This document shows positions 1 through 5,619 of a DNA stretch of 7,336 nt, one piece after another. A program made the translations under genes and the position numbers. The notes beneath the pieces are model-generated. The model did not search any database and was not told the DNA's origin. It was given only the letters and a program-made list of their open reading frames with translations. The stretch comes from JBDTRY01 sp039931435 (GTDB lineage Bacteria; Acidobacteriota; Thermoanaerobaculia; Gp7-AA8): contig JBDTRY010000198.1 in the NCBI GenBank assembly GCA_039931435.1, forward strand, positions 1-7,336, in the 5' to 3' direction. How positions within the stretch are numbered: position 1 is the stretch's first letter; the number at the start of each line of letters is the position of its first letter.

Positions 1-259
1 CCTCTGCGCATGGCGGTGTTCGGCCATGGTGCGAGCAGGGCTCGAGGTTGACGAACGCAGTGGCGCCCGCCGGTGATTCGGAAACGTTTTTCAACGCTTC
101 GACTTCGGCGTGCGGCCGACCCGCTCGGAGATGAAATCCTTCGCCGATGATCCGTCCGCCCTTCACGAGAACGCAGCCCACCATGGGGTTCGGGCTCGTA
201 GAGTAACGTCCTTTCTCCGCCAGCTCGAGGGCACGCACCATGTACTGCCGTTCATCCAT
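1..259 (-). CDS. ribD: RibD, riboflavin biosynthesis deaminase/reductase (N-terminal part, cut by the window edge)
   Basis: The first 86 codons of the bifunctional enzyme that deaminates diaminohydroxyphosphoribosylaminopyrimidine and then reduces the ribosyl side chain, steps two and three of riboflavin synthesis in the cytoplasm. Only the zinc-dependent deaminase domain is visible. The protein begins MDERQYMVRALELAEKGRYS, then SPNPMVGCVLVKGG. It carries the cytidine-deaminase-like signature HAE at residues 50-52, with E52 the proton shuttle, and PCSHHGRTPPC at 74-84. H50, C75 and C84 are the expected zinc ligands and sit at the positions known for E. coli RibD, which supports the ATG at 257-259 as the start. 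The reductase domain lies outside the window. No Shine-Dalgarno precedes this ATG: the bases just upstream read CCCTCCCTG. No FMN riboswitch is recognisable upstream. Family assignment is very secure. Confidence 0.96.
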   Translation of the reverse strand, partial: MDERQYMVRALELAEKGRYSTSPNPMVGCVLVKGGRIIGEGFHLRAGRPHAEVEALKNVSESPAGATAFVNLEPCSHHGRTPPCAE

Positions 260-291
260 CAGGGAGGGATTGTATTCGCTCCGGGCTTCAT
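259..291 (-). CDS. Possible 10-codon leader ORF overlapping the ribD start
   Basis: On the minus strand an ATG at 289-291 opens a ten-codon frame, MKPGANTIPP, whose TGA (259-261) overlaps the ribD ATG as TGATG. It is preceded by GGCGGG about three bases before the ATG, a weak and closely spaced Shine-Dalgarno. Because ribD has no Shine-Dalgarno of its own, the short frame could couple translation to ribD. A frame this short can arise by chance, and a near-leaderless ribD transcript is a competing explanation. Nothing confirms that it is translated. Confidence 0.2.
   Translation of the reverse strand: MKPGANTIPP
269..274 (-). promoter_or_regulatory. Possible -10 box for ribD
   Basis: The minus strand reads TACAAT here, one base from the TATAAT consensus. 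No convincing -35 lies 16-18 bases upstream; a TTGACT exists but about 30 bases away. If used, transcription would start around 262-263, only a few bases before the ribD ATG at 259, giving a near-leaderless mRNA. That would fit the missing Shine-Dalgarno. Confidence 0.25.
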
Positions 292-306
292 GTTCCCGCC
301 GCGAAG

Positions 307-341
307 TCAAAAGCAGAGAATGCGGCAGAGACAACGCCGCA
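307..341 (-). terminator. Weak intrinsic-terminator-like hairpin upstream of ribD
   Basis: On the minus strand TGCGGC (336-341) pairs with GCCGCA (321-326) across a nine-base loop and is followed by a pyrimidine-rich tail, TTCTCTGCTTTT. A second short stem (CGCAT/ATGCG at 346-358) sits just before it. It lies between the end of the 486-1322 gene and ribD, where a terminator would be sensible, but six base pairs and an interrupted U tract make it weak. Confidence 0.3.
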
Positions 342-426
342 GGGCCGCATAGCATGCGACCGGTAGTCTTCGGAACGCTACAGGCGTGCAGGATTCGACC
401 GGGCGGAAGGAAGGAAAAGCGCTGGT

Positions 427-442
427 AAACGCGGTGCCGCGT
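427..442 (-). terminator. GC palindrome 44 bases past the 486-1322 gene, possible terminator
   Basis: ACGCGGTGCCGCGT (429-442) is a perfect 6-bp inverted repeat with a two-base centre; as RNA it would form a five-pair stem with a GCAC loop. On the minus strand it is followed by only two more T residues, so it has little U tract. It could be a terminator or a chance palindrome in GC-rich DNA. Confidence 0.22.
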
Positions 443-485
443 GCCGGCGTCGTTGACGGTTCGCCCTGGCCAACCGCCCGCTGAT

Positions 486-1322
486 TCAGACGATGAGTTG
501 AAGTGCGGCTACCGTCGCAGACTGCAGGAAGACTTCAACCGTTCTTTTCTGCCCGGCTTCGGTGCTGTCGGCGGCCGCTTCCGATCCCCGGAGTACGGCG
601 CCGAACCATTCGTTGTGGTGCCATTCCCCGCCTTCAAGCTGGGGAAGGCTGGTGCGGCTTCCTACCGGCCAGGGCGTCACGTAGAAATAAGGCTCGGAGA
701 TCGTTCCATCGCCCGGAGTCATTCCCATGCCGATCGTCTGCGGTGTTCCTTCCAGCGAATGGCCGCTCACGCTCAGAAGCGTGGCGATGTCGAAGTGATG
801 GGGCCAGCAGCGAACTTCGCTGGCGCGCGAATCGCTGGCCGCTATTCGCTCCAGGGACAGGGACGAGTTCCCGAACCAACGGGAAAGTTCCTCGAATGCT
901 GCTTCATCCGCCGAGGAAAAGAGATCTCCGTGCGCTACCGGGTGATCCGGGGGCGTGGAAGTGGGCCGGTTCAGGCGAATGCCCTGAGCAGCGACGGCCG
1001 AAAGTCTCTCGAACATGGCAGTCAGGGTTCGTTGCTCAAAGGGCTCTTCGAAAAGGATCTCGTCACGACCGTTCAGAAGGAGCAGAGTGATGTCGTGAAG
1101 GCGGAGTGCTGCGCGGACGTCTCCGGTTACGAACCGTCCGGCAAGGCAACGATGCTCAGCCATCCAACAGAGGTTCGTGTGGCTGTCGTCGGAGGATGCC
1201 GGGAGCATTGTGGACGCGAGTGACGACACGACCTGGGCTGCCCAGTGAAGCTGAAGACGTGCCTCCTGGAGGTTGCCGGAAGACCTGCCGCCGAGAAGCA
1301 GCCATGGAAGTTGCTCGTTCAT
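486..1322 (-). CDS. Conserved-looking protein of unknown function, 278 aa
   Basis: I do not recognise a named family. The start is well supported: ATG at 1320-1322 has GGAGG upstream at good spacing (GGAGGGAAATCATG on the minus strand). There is no signal peptide or membrane segment, so it is probably cytoplasmic. Stretches that look like conserved motifs are LHWAAQ at 25-30, SDDSHTNLCW at 44-53, a hydrophobic strand-like LRLHDITLLLL at 73-83, CWPHHFDIATL at 172-182, IGMGMTPGDG at 197-206 and PYFYVTPWP at 211-219, followed by HHNEWFGAVL at 235-244. The clustered His/Asp residues (H48, H175, H176, D178, H235, H236) could bind a metal or make an active site, which is inference only. The PHHFDIA and PYFYVTPWP blocks give the impression of a real constrained fold. 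It reads in the same direction as ribD but 226 bases away with hairpins between, so it may be its own unit. Confidence 0.8.
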   Translation of the reverse strand: MNEQLPWLLLGGRSSGNLQEARLQLHWAAQVVSSLASTMLPASSDDSHTNLCWMAEHRCLAGRFVTGDVRAALRLHDITLLLLNGRDEILFEEPFEQRTLTAMFERLSAVAAQGIRLNRPTSTPPDHPVAHGDLFSSADEAAFEELSRWFGNSSLSLERIAASDSRASEVRCWPHHFDIATLLSVSGHSLEGTPQTIGMGMTPGDGTISEPYFYVTPWPVGSRTSLPQLEGGEWHHNEWFGAVLRGSEAAADSTEAGQKRTVEVFLQSATVAALQLIV

Positions 1323-1392
1323 GATTTCCCTCCGCTACGTCTTCGATACCGTTTCGGCTGTTTGAGTTTCCAGGGGCTCGGGGATGGCGAGC

Positions 1393-1413
1393 AAACGGAG
1401 AAGCTCTCCGTTT
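1393..1413. repeat. Perfect 9-bp inverted repeat, operator or hairpin
   Basis: The left arm AAACGGAGA (1393-1401) and right arm TCTCCGTTT (1405-1413) are exact reverse complements around the three bases AGC. As RNA it would be a stable stem in either direction. As DNA it is a compact dyad of operator size, and it covers the position where a -35 element would fall for the TATGAT box at 1432. It lies 71 bases upstream of the leftward gene's start. A site between two divergent genes suits a repressor operator better than a terminator. Confidence 0.45.
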
Positions 1414-1431
1414 CCGTTGGCCATTCTGCCC

Positions 1432-1437
1432 TATGAT
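1432..1437 (+). promoter_or_regulatory. Possible -10 box for the 1580-2173 gene
   Basis: TATGAT is one base from the consensus and faces the rightward gene. The sequence 17 bases upstream (CGTTTC, 1409-1414) is a poor -35 and overlaps the inverted repeat. If it is used, transcription would begin near 1444 and leave a leader of about 135 bases before the ATG at 1580. Confidence 0.3.
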
Positions 1438-1579
1438 CTAAGGAGTGCGCTGGTGCGCCAGATCTCGAGCGCTGACTGCACCGGGGCGTCATGGGTTCGA
1501 AATGAACACTGACCGGTGGCTGTTTCCAGAGCACATGTGGCTGTTGGTAAAGTCCGTTCTACGACCCGGGGGACCGCTG

Positions 1580-2173
1580 ATGAGCCGAACAATCCTTTCG
1601 ATTCTCTGCCTGGCGATGGTCACCTTTGCCGCTTCGATGTTTGCCGAAACGAAGGATAAAACGAATCAGCCTGCCTCGGTCCCCGAGGCAAAAACTCCGG
1701 CTGTGGAAGCAACGTCTCAAGGGGACATGACGGTTTTGTCAGATACCACGATCAACAGTGGCGATTCGCCGCTGGTGCGAGCGGCGAAGGCAAGCAGGGC
1801 CCGGGCGGCGAAGACGAGGCCCGTTGCTGTGATCGACAACACGTCCGTGAAGAAGGCCAGCGGTAATTTGTCAGAGTCCACGTACATTCCGCCGACCGAA
1901 AGCATTCTCAACAAGAAATTCGACTCCAGGGCCGTCAGTCAGGCGTCGCCGCAAACCAGGCCCGCGCAGACGGTGAAGAAAAGGGACGAAGATACCCATA
2001 AGATCGATGCCTTGAAGCGGGAGCAGGCGCGACTCGCTGCCGAGAGCGAAGAAGTCTATCCGACCGACATGGACGAAGACGCCATCGCAAAGCGGATGCA
2101 CGACCTTCAGCAGGCCATCGACGCGGAAGGCAAGCCGAAGGATTCCGGTACTTCCACGGTCAGGCCTCAGTAG
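1580..2173 (+). CDS. Exported low-complexity protein of unknown function, 197 aa
   Basis: I do not recognise this protein. It begins MSRTILSILCLAMVTFAASM: a short basic n-region and a hydrophobic core to about residue 19, with cleavage probably after S19 or A22, so it should enter the periplasm or leave the cell. There is no lipobox. The mature part is hydrophilic and poor in aromatic residues. An Ala/Arg/Lys-rich segment runs from 66 to 81, and an Asp/Glu/Lys-rich stretch at about 132-185 with ALKREQARLAAESEE and DAIAKRMHDLQQAIDAE looks helical and possibly coiled-coil. The tail is Pro/Ser/Thr-rich. It may be a largely disordered envelope protein. The ATG at 1580 is chosen because GGGGGA lies six bases upstream and the signal peptide starts there; the frame stays open to 1445, but longer versions would bury the signal sequence. 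The gap to glgX is 128 bases. Confidence 0.75.
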   Translation: MSRTILSILCLAMVTFAASMFAETKDKTNQPASVPEAKTPAVEATSQGDMTVLSDTTINSGDSPLVRAAKASRARAAKTRPVAVIDNTSVKKASGNLSESTYIPPTESILNKKFDSRAVSQASPQTRPAQTVKKRDEDTHKIDALKREQARLAAESEEVYPTDMDEDAIAKRMHDLQQAIDAEGKPKDSGTSTVRPQ

Positions 2174-2301
2174 AATCCCTTTGAAGGCTGGGGGCGTTCG
2201 TCGTTCGAGAGAAACCCACGGTCGCTCTGGCGCGCATCGTGCTCGTCCGAGGTAACTCTGCAGTTCGCGCAGCAAAAATCCCCGAATCCGATGGTGAGAC
2301 C
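2174..2301 (+). other. Spacer before glgX
   Basis: This 128-base gap shows no clear promoter, terminator or small gene. The glgX frame is open through its right half from a GTG at 2239, which would add 21 residues (beginning MLVRGNSAVRAAK) not expected in the family and has no Shine-Dalgarno. Confidence 0.4.
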
Positions 2302-4428
2302 GTGACGATACGAGTCTGGCCGGGTCAGCCGTACCCACTGGGTGCGACGTACGACGGCGCAGGAACAAACTTTTCGATCTTTTCCGAGATAGCGGAGAGG
2401 GTGGAACTCTGTCTGTTTGACGATGCCGGCAACGAGTCCAGGGTCGAGCTTCCTGAAGTCAGCGCGCTCTGCTGGCACGCGTATCTCCCGGATGTTGCTC
2501 CAGGTCAGCGTTACGGTTACCGGGTTTACGGTCCGTGGGATCCAGCCCGCGGGCTGCGATGTAATCCACGGAAGCTTCTTCTCGATCCCTATGCGAAGGC
2601 GGTCGAAGGCGAAGTGCGATGGAACGAAGCCGTGTTCCCCTATCGCTTCGACGATCCGGACGGCGAGCGCAACGACGACGACAGCGGACCCTTCATGCCG
2701 AAATGCGTCGTCATCAGTCCCTTCTTCGACTGGTCCAACGACCGTCATCCCCGGCGTCCGTGGCACGAAACGATCATTTACGAGACGCATGTCAAGGGCC
2801 TGACCATCACGCACCCGGACATTCCTGCCGAGCAGCGTGGAACGTATGCAGGGCTGGCCCACCCGGTGATGCTCGACTACTTCAAGAAGCTGGGTGTGAC
2901 AGCGATCGAGCTTCTACCTATCCATCAGTTCCTTCACGACTCGCAACTCGTTGACCGCGGCCTTCGCAACTACTGGGGCTACAACTCCATCAGCTACCTC
3001 TCTCCGCACAACGAATATTCATCGCGCGGCCAGCGCGGGGAGCAGGTTCGGGACTTCAAGCAGATGGTCAAATCTCTCCACGACGAGGGTATCGAAGTGA
3101 TTCTGGATGTGGTCTACAACCACACCGCCGAAGGAAATCACCTCGGGCCGATGATTTCGTTCAAGGGGATCGACAACATTGCCTACTACCGCGTGGTGGC
3201 CGACGATCCCCGCTATTACATGGATTACACGGGGACAGGTAACACGCTGAACATGCGCCACCCGCACGTTCTGCAGCTCATGATGGATTCGCTACGGTAC
3301 TGGGTCCTGGAGATGCATGTGGACGGCTTCCGCTTCGACCTTGCGGCCACGCTGGCCCGCGAGCTCCATGACGTCGATCGGCTCTCGGCGTTCTTCGATC
3401 TCATCCAGCAGGATCCGGTGGTCAGCCAGGTCAAGTTGATCGCCGAACCGTGGGACGTCGGTGAGGGCGGCTATCAGGTTGGAAATTTCCCTCCGCTCTG
3501 GTCGGAGTGGAACGGCAAGTACCGCGACACGGTGCGCGACTACTGGCGGGGCACCGATCAGACACTGGCGGAGTTCGCCAATCGCATTACCGGCAGTTCG
3601 GATCTTTACGAGGAAACGGGCCGGCGTCCGCACGCCAGCGTGAACTTCATCACCGCCCACGACGGCTTTACGTTGAATGATCTCGTCTCCTACAACGACA
3701 AGCACAACGAAGCGAACGGCGAAGACAATCGCGACGGCGAGACCCACAACCGCTCCTGGAATTTCGGCACCGAGGGGCCCACGGACGACAAGGCCATCGA
3801 AGCGATGCGCAGCCGGCAGAAGCGCAATTTCCTGGCAACGCTGTTCGTCTCGCAGGGAATCCCCATGCTCCTCGGCGGCGACGAGATCGGACGGACGCAA
3901 CTCGGAAACAACAATGGCTACTGCCAGGACAATGAGATTTCGTGGTACGACTGGTCCAGCGCCGACACGGAGTTGCTCGAATTCGTTCGAACGCTCATCG
4001 CCCTTCGAAGCGCGCATCCCACCTTCAAGCGCCGGCGATGGTTTCAGGGCAGGTCGATCTTCGGTTCTCACGTGGCCGACATCGCCTGGTTCCGCCCCGA
4101 CGGGACGCAGATGACCGAGGAGAACTGGGGAGAATCGTTCGCGAAGTCGCTGGGCGTTTTTCTGAACGGCCGGGCCATTCCCAGTCTCGATTCCAGGGGC
4201 GAGCGCATCGTCGACGACAACTTCTATCTGATCTTCAATGCCCACTATGAGGCGATGGATTTTCGTCTGCCCGCGGCCGGTCCGGAAGGCACGTGGCGGC
4301 ACGTCCTCTCCACGGCGCTGGGACCGGCGGACAAAGGCGCCCCCCGCTTCAGCGCAGCGGGCGAGATGGTCCGGCTGGAGGCCATCGATTTCGCCATCCT
4401 TCAGGAATCTCGCCAGAACAAGGCGTGA
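2302..4428 (+). CDS. glgX: GlgX/TreX-type glycogen debranching enzyme (GH13 isoamylase family)
   Basis: Hydrolyses alpha-1,6 branch linkages of glycogen or limit dextrin in the cytoplasm, releasing linear maltooligosaccharides. The protein is 708 aa if started at the GTG at 2302, slightly longer than E. coli GlgX (about 657) and close to TreX-type enzymes. It opens MTIRVWPGQPYPLGATYDGA, the usual family start, followed by an N-terminal CBM48-like domain (about 10-105; FSIFSEIAERVELCLFDD). The GH13 barrel follows with all four conserved regions: DVVYNHT at 269-275, GFRFDLA with nucleophile D346, LIAEPWDVG with acid/base E382, and TAHDGFTL with transition-state D454. NFPPLWSEWN and GNNNGYCQDNEISWYDW are strongly GlgX-like. 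A C-terminal beta domain ends at EAIDFAILQE. Every catalytic residue is intact. An alternative GTG at 2239 adds 21 residues; GGTGAG before 2302 is rather close to the start, so the choice rests on family alignment. Other glycogen genes are not in the window. The stop overlaps a downstream ATG as TGATG. Confidence 0.95.
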   Translation: MTIRVWPGQPYPLGATYDGAGTNFSIFSEIAERVELCLFDDAGNESRVELPEVSALCWHAYLPDVAPGQRYGYRVYGPWDPARGLRCNPRKLLLDPYAKAVEGEVRWNEAVFPYRFDDPDGERNDDDSGPFMPKCVVISPFFDWSNDRHPRRPWHETIIYETHVKGLTITHPDIPAEQRGTYAGLAHPVMLDYFKKLGVTAIELLPIHQFLHDSQLVDRGLRNYWGYNSISYLSPHNEYSSRGQRGEQVRDFKQMVKSLHDEGIEVILDVVYNHTAEGNHLGPMISFKGIDNIAYYRVVADDPRYYMDYTGTGNTLNMRHPHVLQLMMDSLRYWVLEMHVDGFRFDLAATLARELHDVDRLSAFFDLIQQDPVVSQVKLIAEPWDVGEGGYQVGNFPPLWSEWNGKYRDTVRDYWRGTDQTLAEFANRITGSSDLYEETGRRPHASVNFITAHDGFTLNDLVSYNDKHNEANGEDNRDGETHNRSWNFGTEGPTDDKAIEAMRSRQKRNFLATLFVSQGIPMLLGGDEIGRTQLGNNNGYCQDNEISWYDWSSADTELLEFVRTLIALRSAHPTFKRRRWFQGRSIFGSHVADIAWFRPDGTQMTEENWGESFAKSLGVFLNGRAIPSLDSRGERIVDDNFYLIFNAHYEAMDFRLPAAGPEGTWRHVLSTALGPADKGAPRFSAAGEMVRLEAIDFAILQESRQNKA

Positions 4429-4517
4429 TGGCCAAGGGGCCGCTTCCGATTGATTCATTTTCCGGGCTGCCCGGAGGCATGGGCATTGCTCAACGGGATG
4501 AGGAGGCCTCCGTTTGA
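4428..4517 (+). CDS. Candidate 29-aa bridging ORF between glgX and brkB
   Basis: An ATG at 4428-4430 overlaps the glgX stop (TGATG), and the frame ends at TGA 4515-4517, which overlaps the TTG start of the next gene (TTGA). The peptide starts MAKGPLPIDSF and ends AQRDEEASV. It is polar, has no membrane segment and matches nothing I recognise. Only a weak AAGG (4420-4423) precedes the ATG, but a ribosome ending glgX could reinitiate directly. The frame spans the whole intergenic gap, so its job could be translational coupling rather than a functional peptide. In high-GC DNA a 29-codon open frame alone is weak evidence; the double overlap is what makes it notable. Confidence 0.35.
   Translation: MAKGPLPIDSFSGLPGGMGIAQRDEEASV
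4461..4512 (+). promoter_or_regulatory. Two competing hairpins in the brkB leader
   Basis: Hairpin A pairs TCCGGG (4461-4466) with CCCGGA (4470-4475). Hairpin B pairs CGGAGGC (4472-4478) with GCCTCCG (4506-4512), which ends one base before the TTG start and takes in the last G of the Shine-Dalgarno. The two share bases 4472-4475 and cannot coexist. Both lie inside the 29-codon frame, so ribosomes reading it would open them. The arrangement resembles a translation-controlled switch, but this is seen by eye without folding energies. Confidence 0.3.
4501..4506 (+). promoter_or_regulatory. Strong Shine-Dalgarno deciding the TTG start of brkB
   Basis: AGGAGG is a full-consensus site with seven bases between it and the TTG at 4514, so the rare start codon is credible. 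The following CCTCC makes GGAGGCCTCC (4502-4511) a perfect 10-bp palindrome: the ribosome site is directly followed by its own complement. Confidence 0.75.
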
Positions 4518-5581
4518 CCAACAGTGCCAGACTGCAGCTTTTCAAAGAATCGTTTCACGAATTTGTTGAGGATGACGCCAGCAGTCTGGCAGCCGCTCTG
4601 TCCTACTACACGCTCTTTGCCGTCACGCCCCTGTTGATCATCGCCATCGCCATCTCTGCTTTTGTCTTCGGCGAGAGAGCCGCCCGTGGCGAGATCTTCG
4701 GCCAGCTGCATAGTCTCGTCGGTGCCCCCGCGGCCGACGCCATGCAGTCCATGATTCGTAGCGCCGCCACGACAAAGAACCGAGGGATCTGGGCCAGCGT
4801 TTTCAGTGTGGTACTTCTCCTGATCGGTGCCTCCAATGTCGTGGCGCATCTCAAGGGCAGCCTGGACGCCATGTGGTGCGTTTCGAAAAAGGAGGCTTCA
4901 GGATTCATGGCGGCGGCCAAAGAGCGGCTCTGGCAAGTGTCAGTCGTTCTGGTTGTCGGCGCTCTCCTTCTGGGGCTGCTGCTGGTGAGTATCGGACTCA
5001 GTGCCCTCAGTGACCTGTTCGACCGCACCATGCCGCTGGGAAGCTGGTTCTGGCAGGTGCTGAACATGCTGGTTTCGATCGCCGTCGTCACCGGTCTCTT
5101 CGGCTTGATCTATCGCTTTCTTCCGGATGAAGAAATCGGCTGGAGAGACGTCTGGACCGGAGCGGCTTTCACTGCGGTTCTCTTCACTCTGGGAAAAATG
5201 GGGATGGGTTGGTATCTCGCTCGTGGATCGGTTACATCGAGCTACGGCGCGGCCGGTTCCCTGGTCGTGCTCATCCTCTGGCTCTACTATTCGTCGCTGA
5301 TCTTTTTCTTTGGTGCGGAATTCACCGAGGTCTACGCCCGGCGTGCACGGGGATCGCTGTCGCGGAAGGCCAGGAGGTCTTCCCGGGCATCCAGGGGGCT
5401 CTCAGGGGAGAGGCAGGTGAGTGGGACCGTTGCGGTTGCAACCGGCCGGGGGAAGGGGAGGCGGACTCTCGTCCCTGCTCTTGCTGCCGGCGCCGGAGGC
5501 CTTCTGGCCGGGCTGGTGATGGGGGTGGCCGGCACGGTTCTGGCGCTTCTCAGAACTGGACTTCGAATTTTCAGAAATTGA
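4514..5581 (+). CDS. YihY/BrkB-family (UPF0761) inner-membrane protein with extra C-terminal membrane segment
   Basis: A 355-aa polytopic membrane protein of the YihY/BrkB family, whose members were once mistaken for RNase BN and whose molecular function is still unsettled. Family hallmarks are SSLAAALSYYTLFAVTPLLI at 23-42 and LWLYYSSLIFFFGAEFTEVY at 255-274. Six membrane segments fit at about 32-52, 92-112, 141-161, 181-201, 214-236 and 246-268; RFLPDEEIGWRDVW (201-214) is the typical loop before the fifth. The protein then continues past the usual end: a very basic Ser/Arg/Gly-rich linker (276-318) and a Gly/Ala-rich hydrophobic stretch (319-346) that looks like a seventh segment. The start is the TTG at 4514, set by AGGAGG seven bases upstream. 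It is probably cotranscribed with glgX (85-base gap bridged by a small frame) and with the peptidase 38 bases downstream, though no functional link is evident. Family call is firm; role unknown. Confidence 0.92.
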   Translation: MTNSARLQLFKESFHEFVEDDASSLAAALSYYTLFAVTPLLIIAIAISAFVFGERAARGEIFGQLHSLVGAPAADAMQSMIRSAATTKNRGIWASVFSVVLLLIGASNVVAHLKGSLDAMWCVSKKEASGFMAAAKERLWQVSVVLVVGALLLGLLLVSIGLSALSDLFDRTMPLGSWFWQVLNMLVSIAVVTGLFGLIYRFLPDEEIGWRDVWTGAAFTAVLFTLGKMGMGWYLARGSVTSSYGAAGSLVVLILWLYYSSLIFFFGAEFTEVYARRARGSLSRKARRSSRASRGLSGERQVSGTVAVATGRGKGRRTLVPALAAGAGGLLAGLVMGVAGTVLALLRTGLRIFRN

Positions 5582-5604
5582 CACGCTGCCCGTTTCTGCG
5601 TGTC
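5580..5604 (+). repeat. 7-bp GC-rich hairpin in the brkB-peptidase gap
   Basis: GACACGC (5580-5586), beginning inside the brkB stop codon, is the exact reverse complement of GCGTGTC (5598-5604), with an 11-base loop. No U tract follows, so it is not a standard intrinsic terminator. It ends five bases before the peptidase Shine-Dalgarno AGGA (5609-5612), so it could affect translation or mRNA stability, or be a protein-binding dyad. Confidence 0.4.
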
Positions 5605-5619
5605 GTATAGGATGGCGAA

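Larger units (their letters stand above)
1323..1579. other. Divergent intergenic region (257 bases)
   Basis: This spacer separates the leftward 278-aa gene from the rightward exported-protein gene and should carry promoters for both. It contains a 9-bp inverted repeat at 1393-1413 and a TATGAT box at 1432-1437, listed separately. Rightward in-frame GTG/ATG codons at 1445, 1502 and 1533 are possible upstream starts for the next gene, but none has a properly spaced Shine-Dalgarno. I see no RNA gene here. Confidence 0.6.

Noticed and set aside
260..485. FMN riboswitch upstream of ribD
   Set aside because: None of the conserved RFN-element segments can be found on the minus strand; only small hairpins are present.
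441..1223. 260-codon rightward frame opposite the 278-aa gene
   Set aside because: The leftward frame has a strong Shine-Dalgarno and motif-like blocks; the rightward product is Arg/Gly-rich shadow sequence without a ribosome site.
1494..1501. GGTTCGAA, resembling a tRNA T-loop
   Set aside because: The flanking bases do not form a T-arm, acceptor or anticodon stem, so no tRNA can be drawn.
1445..1579. Upstream starts at 1445, 1502 or 1533 for the exported protein
   Set aside because: They place 15-45 residues before a clear signal peptide and lack a properly spaced ribosome site, unlike the ATG at 1580.
2239..2301. GTG at 2239 as the glgX start
   Set aside because: It would add 21 residues not expected in the family and has no Shine-Dalgarno; the GTG at 2302 gives the family-typical N-terminus.
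3292..4545. 417-codon open frame antisense to glgX
   Set aside because: It lies wholly opposite a gene with all GH13 motifs intact; its protein has no recognisable domain and is the expected shadow of high-GC coding sequence.
5578..5583. Perfect TTGACA -35 hexamer over the brkB stop
   Set aside because: At 17 bases spacing the -10 would be TGTCGT, a poor match; the nearer TATAGG is 22 bases away. Not enough for a promoter.
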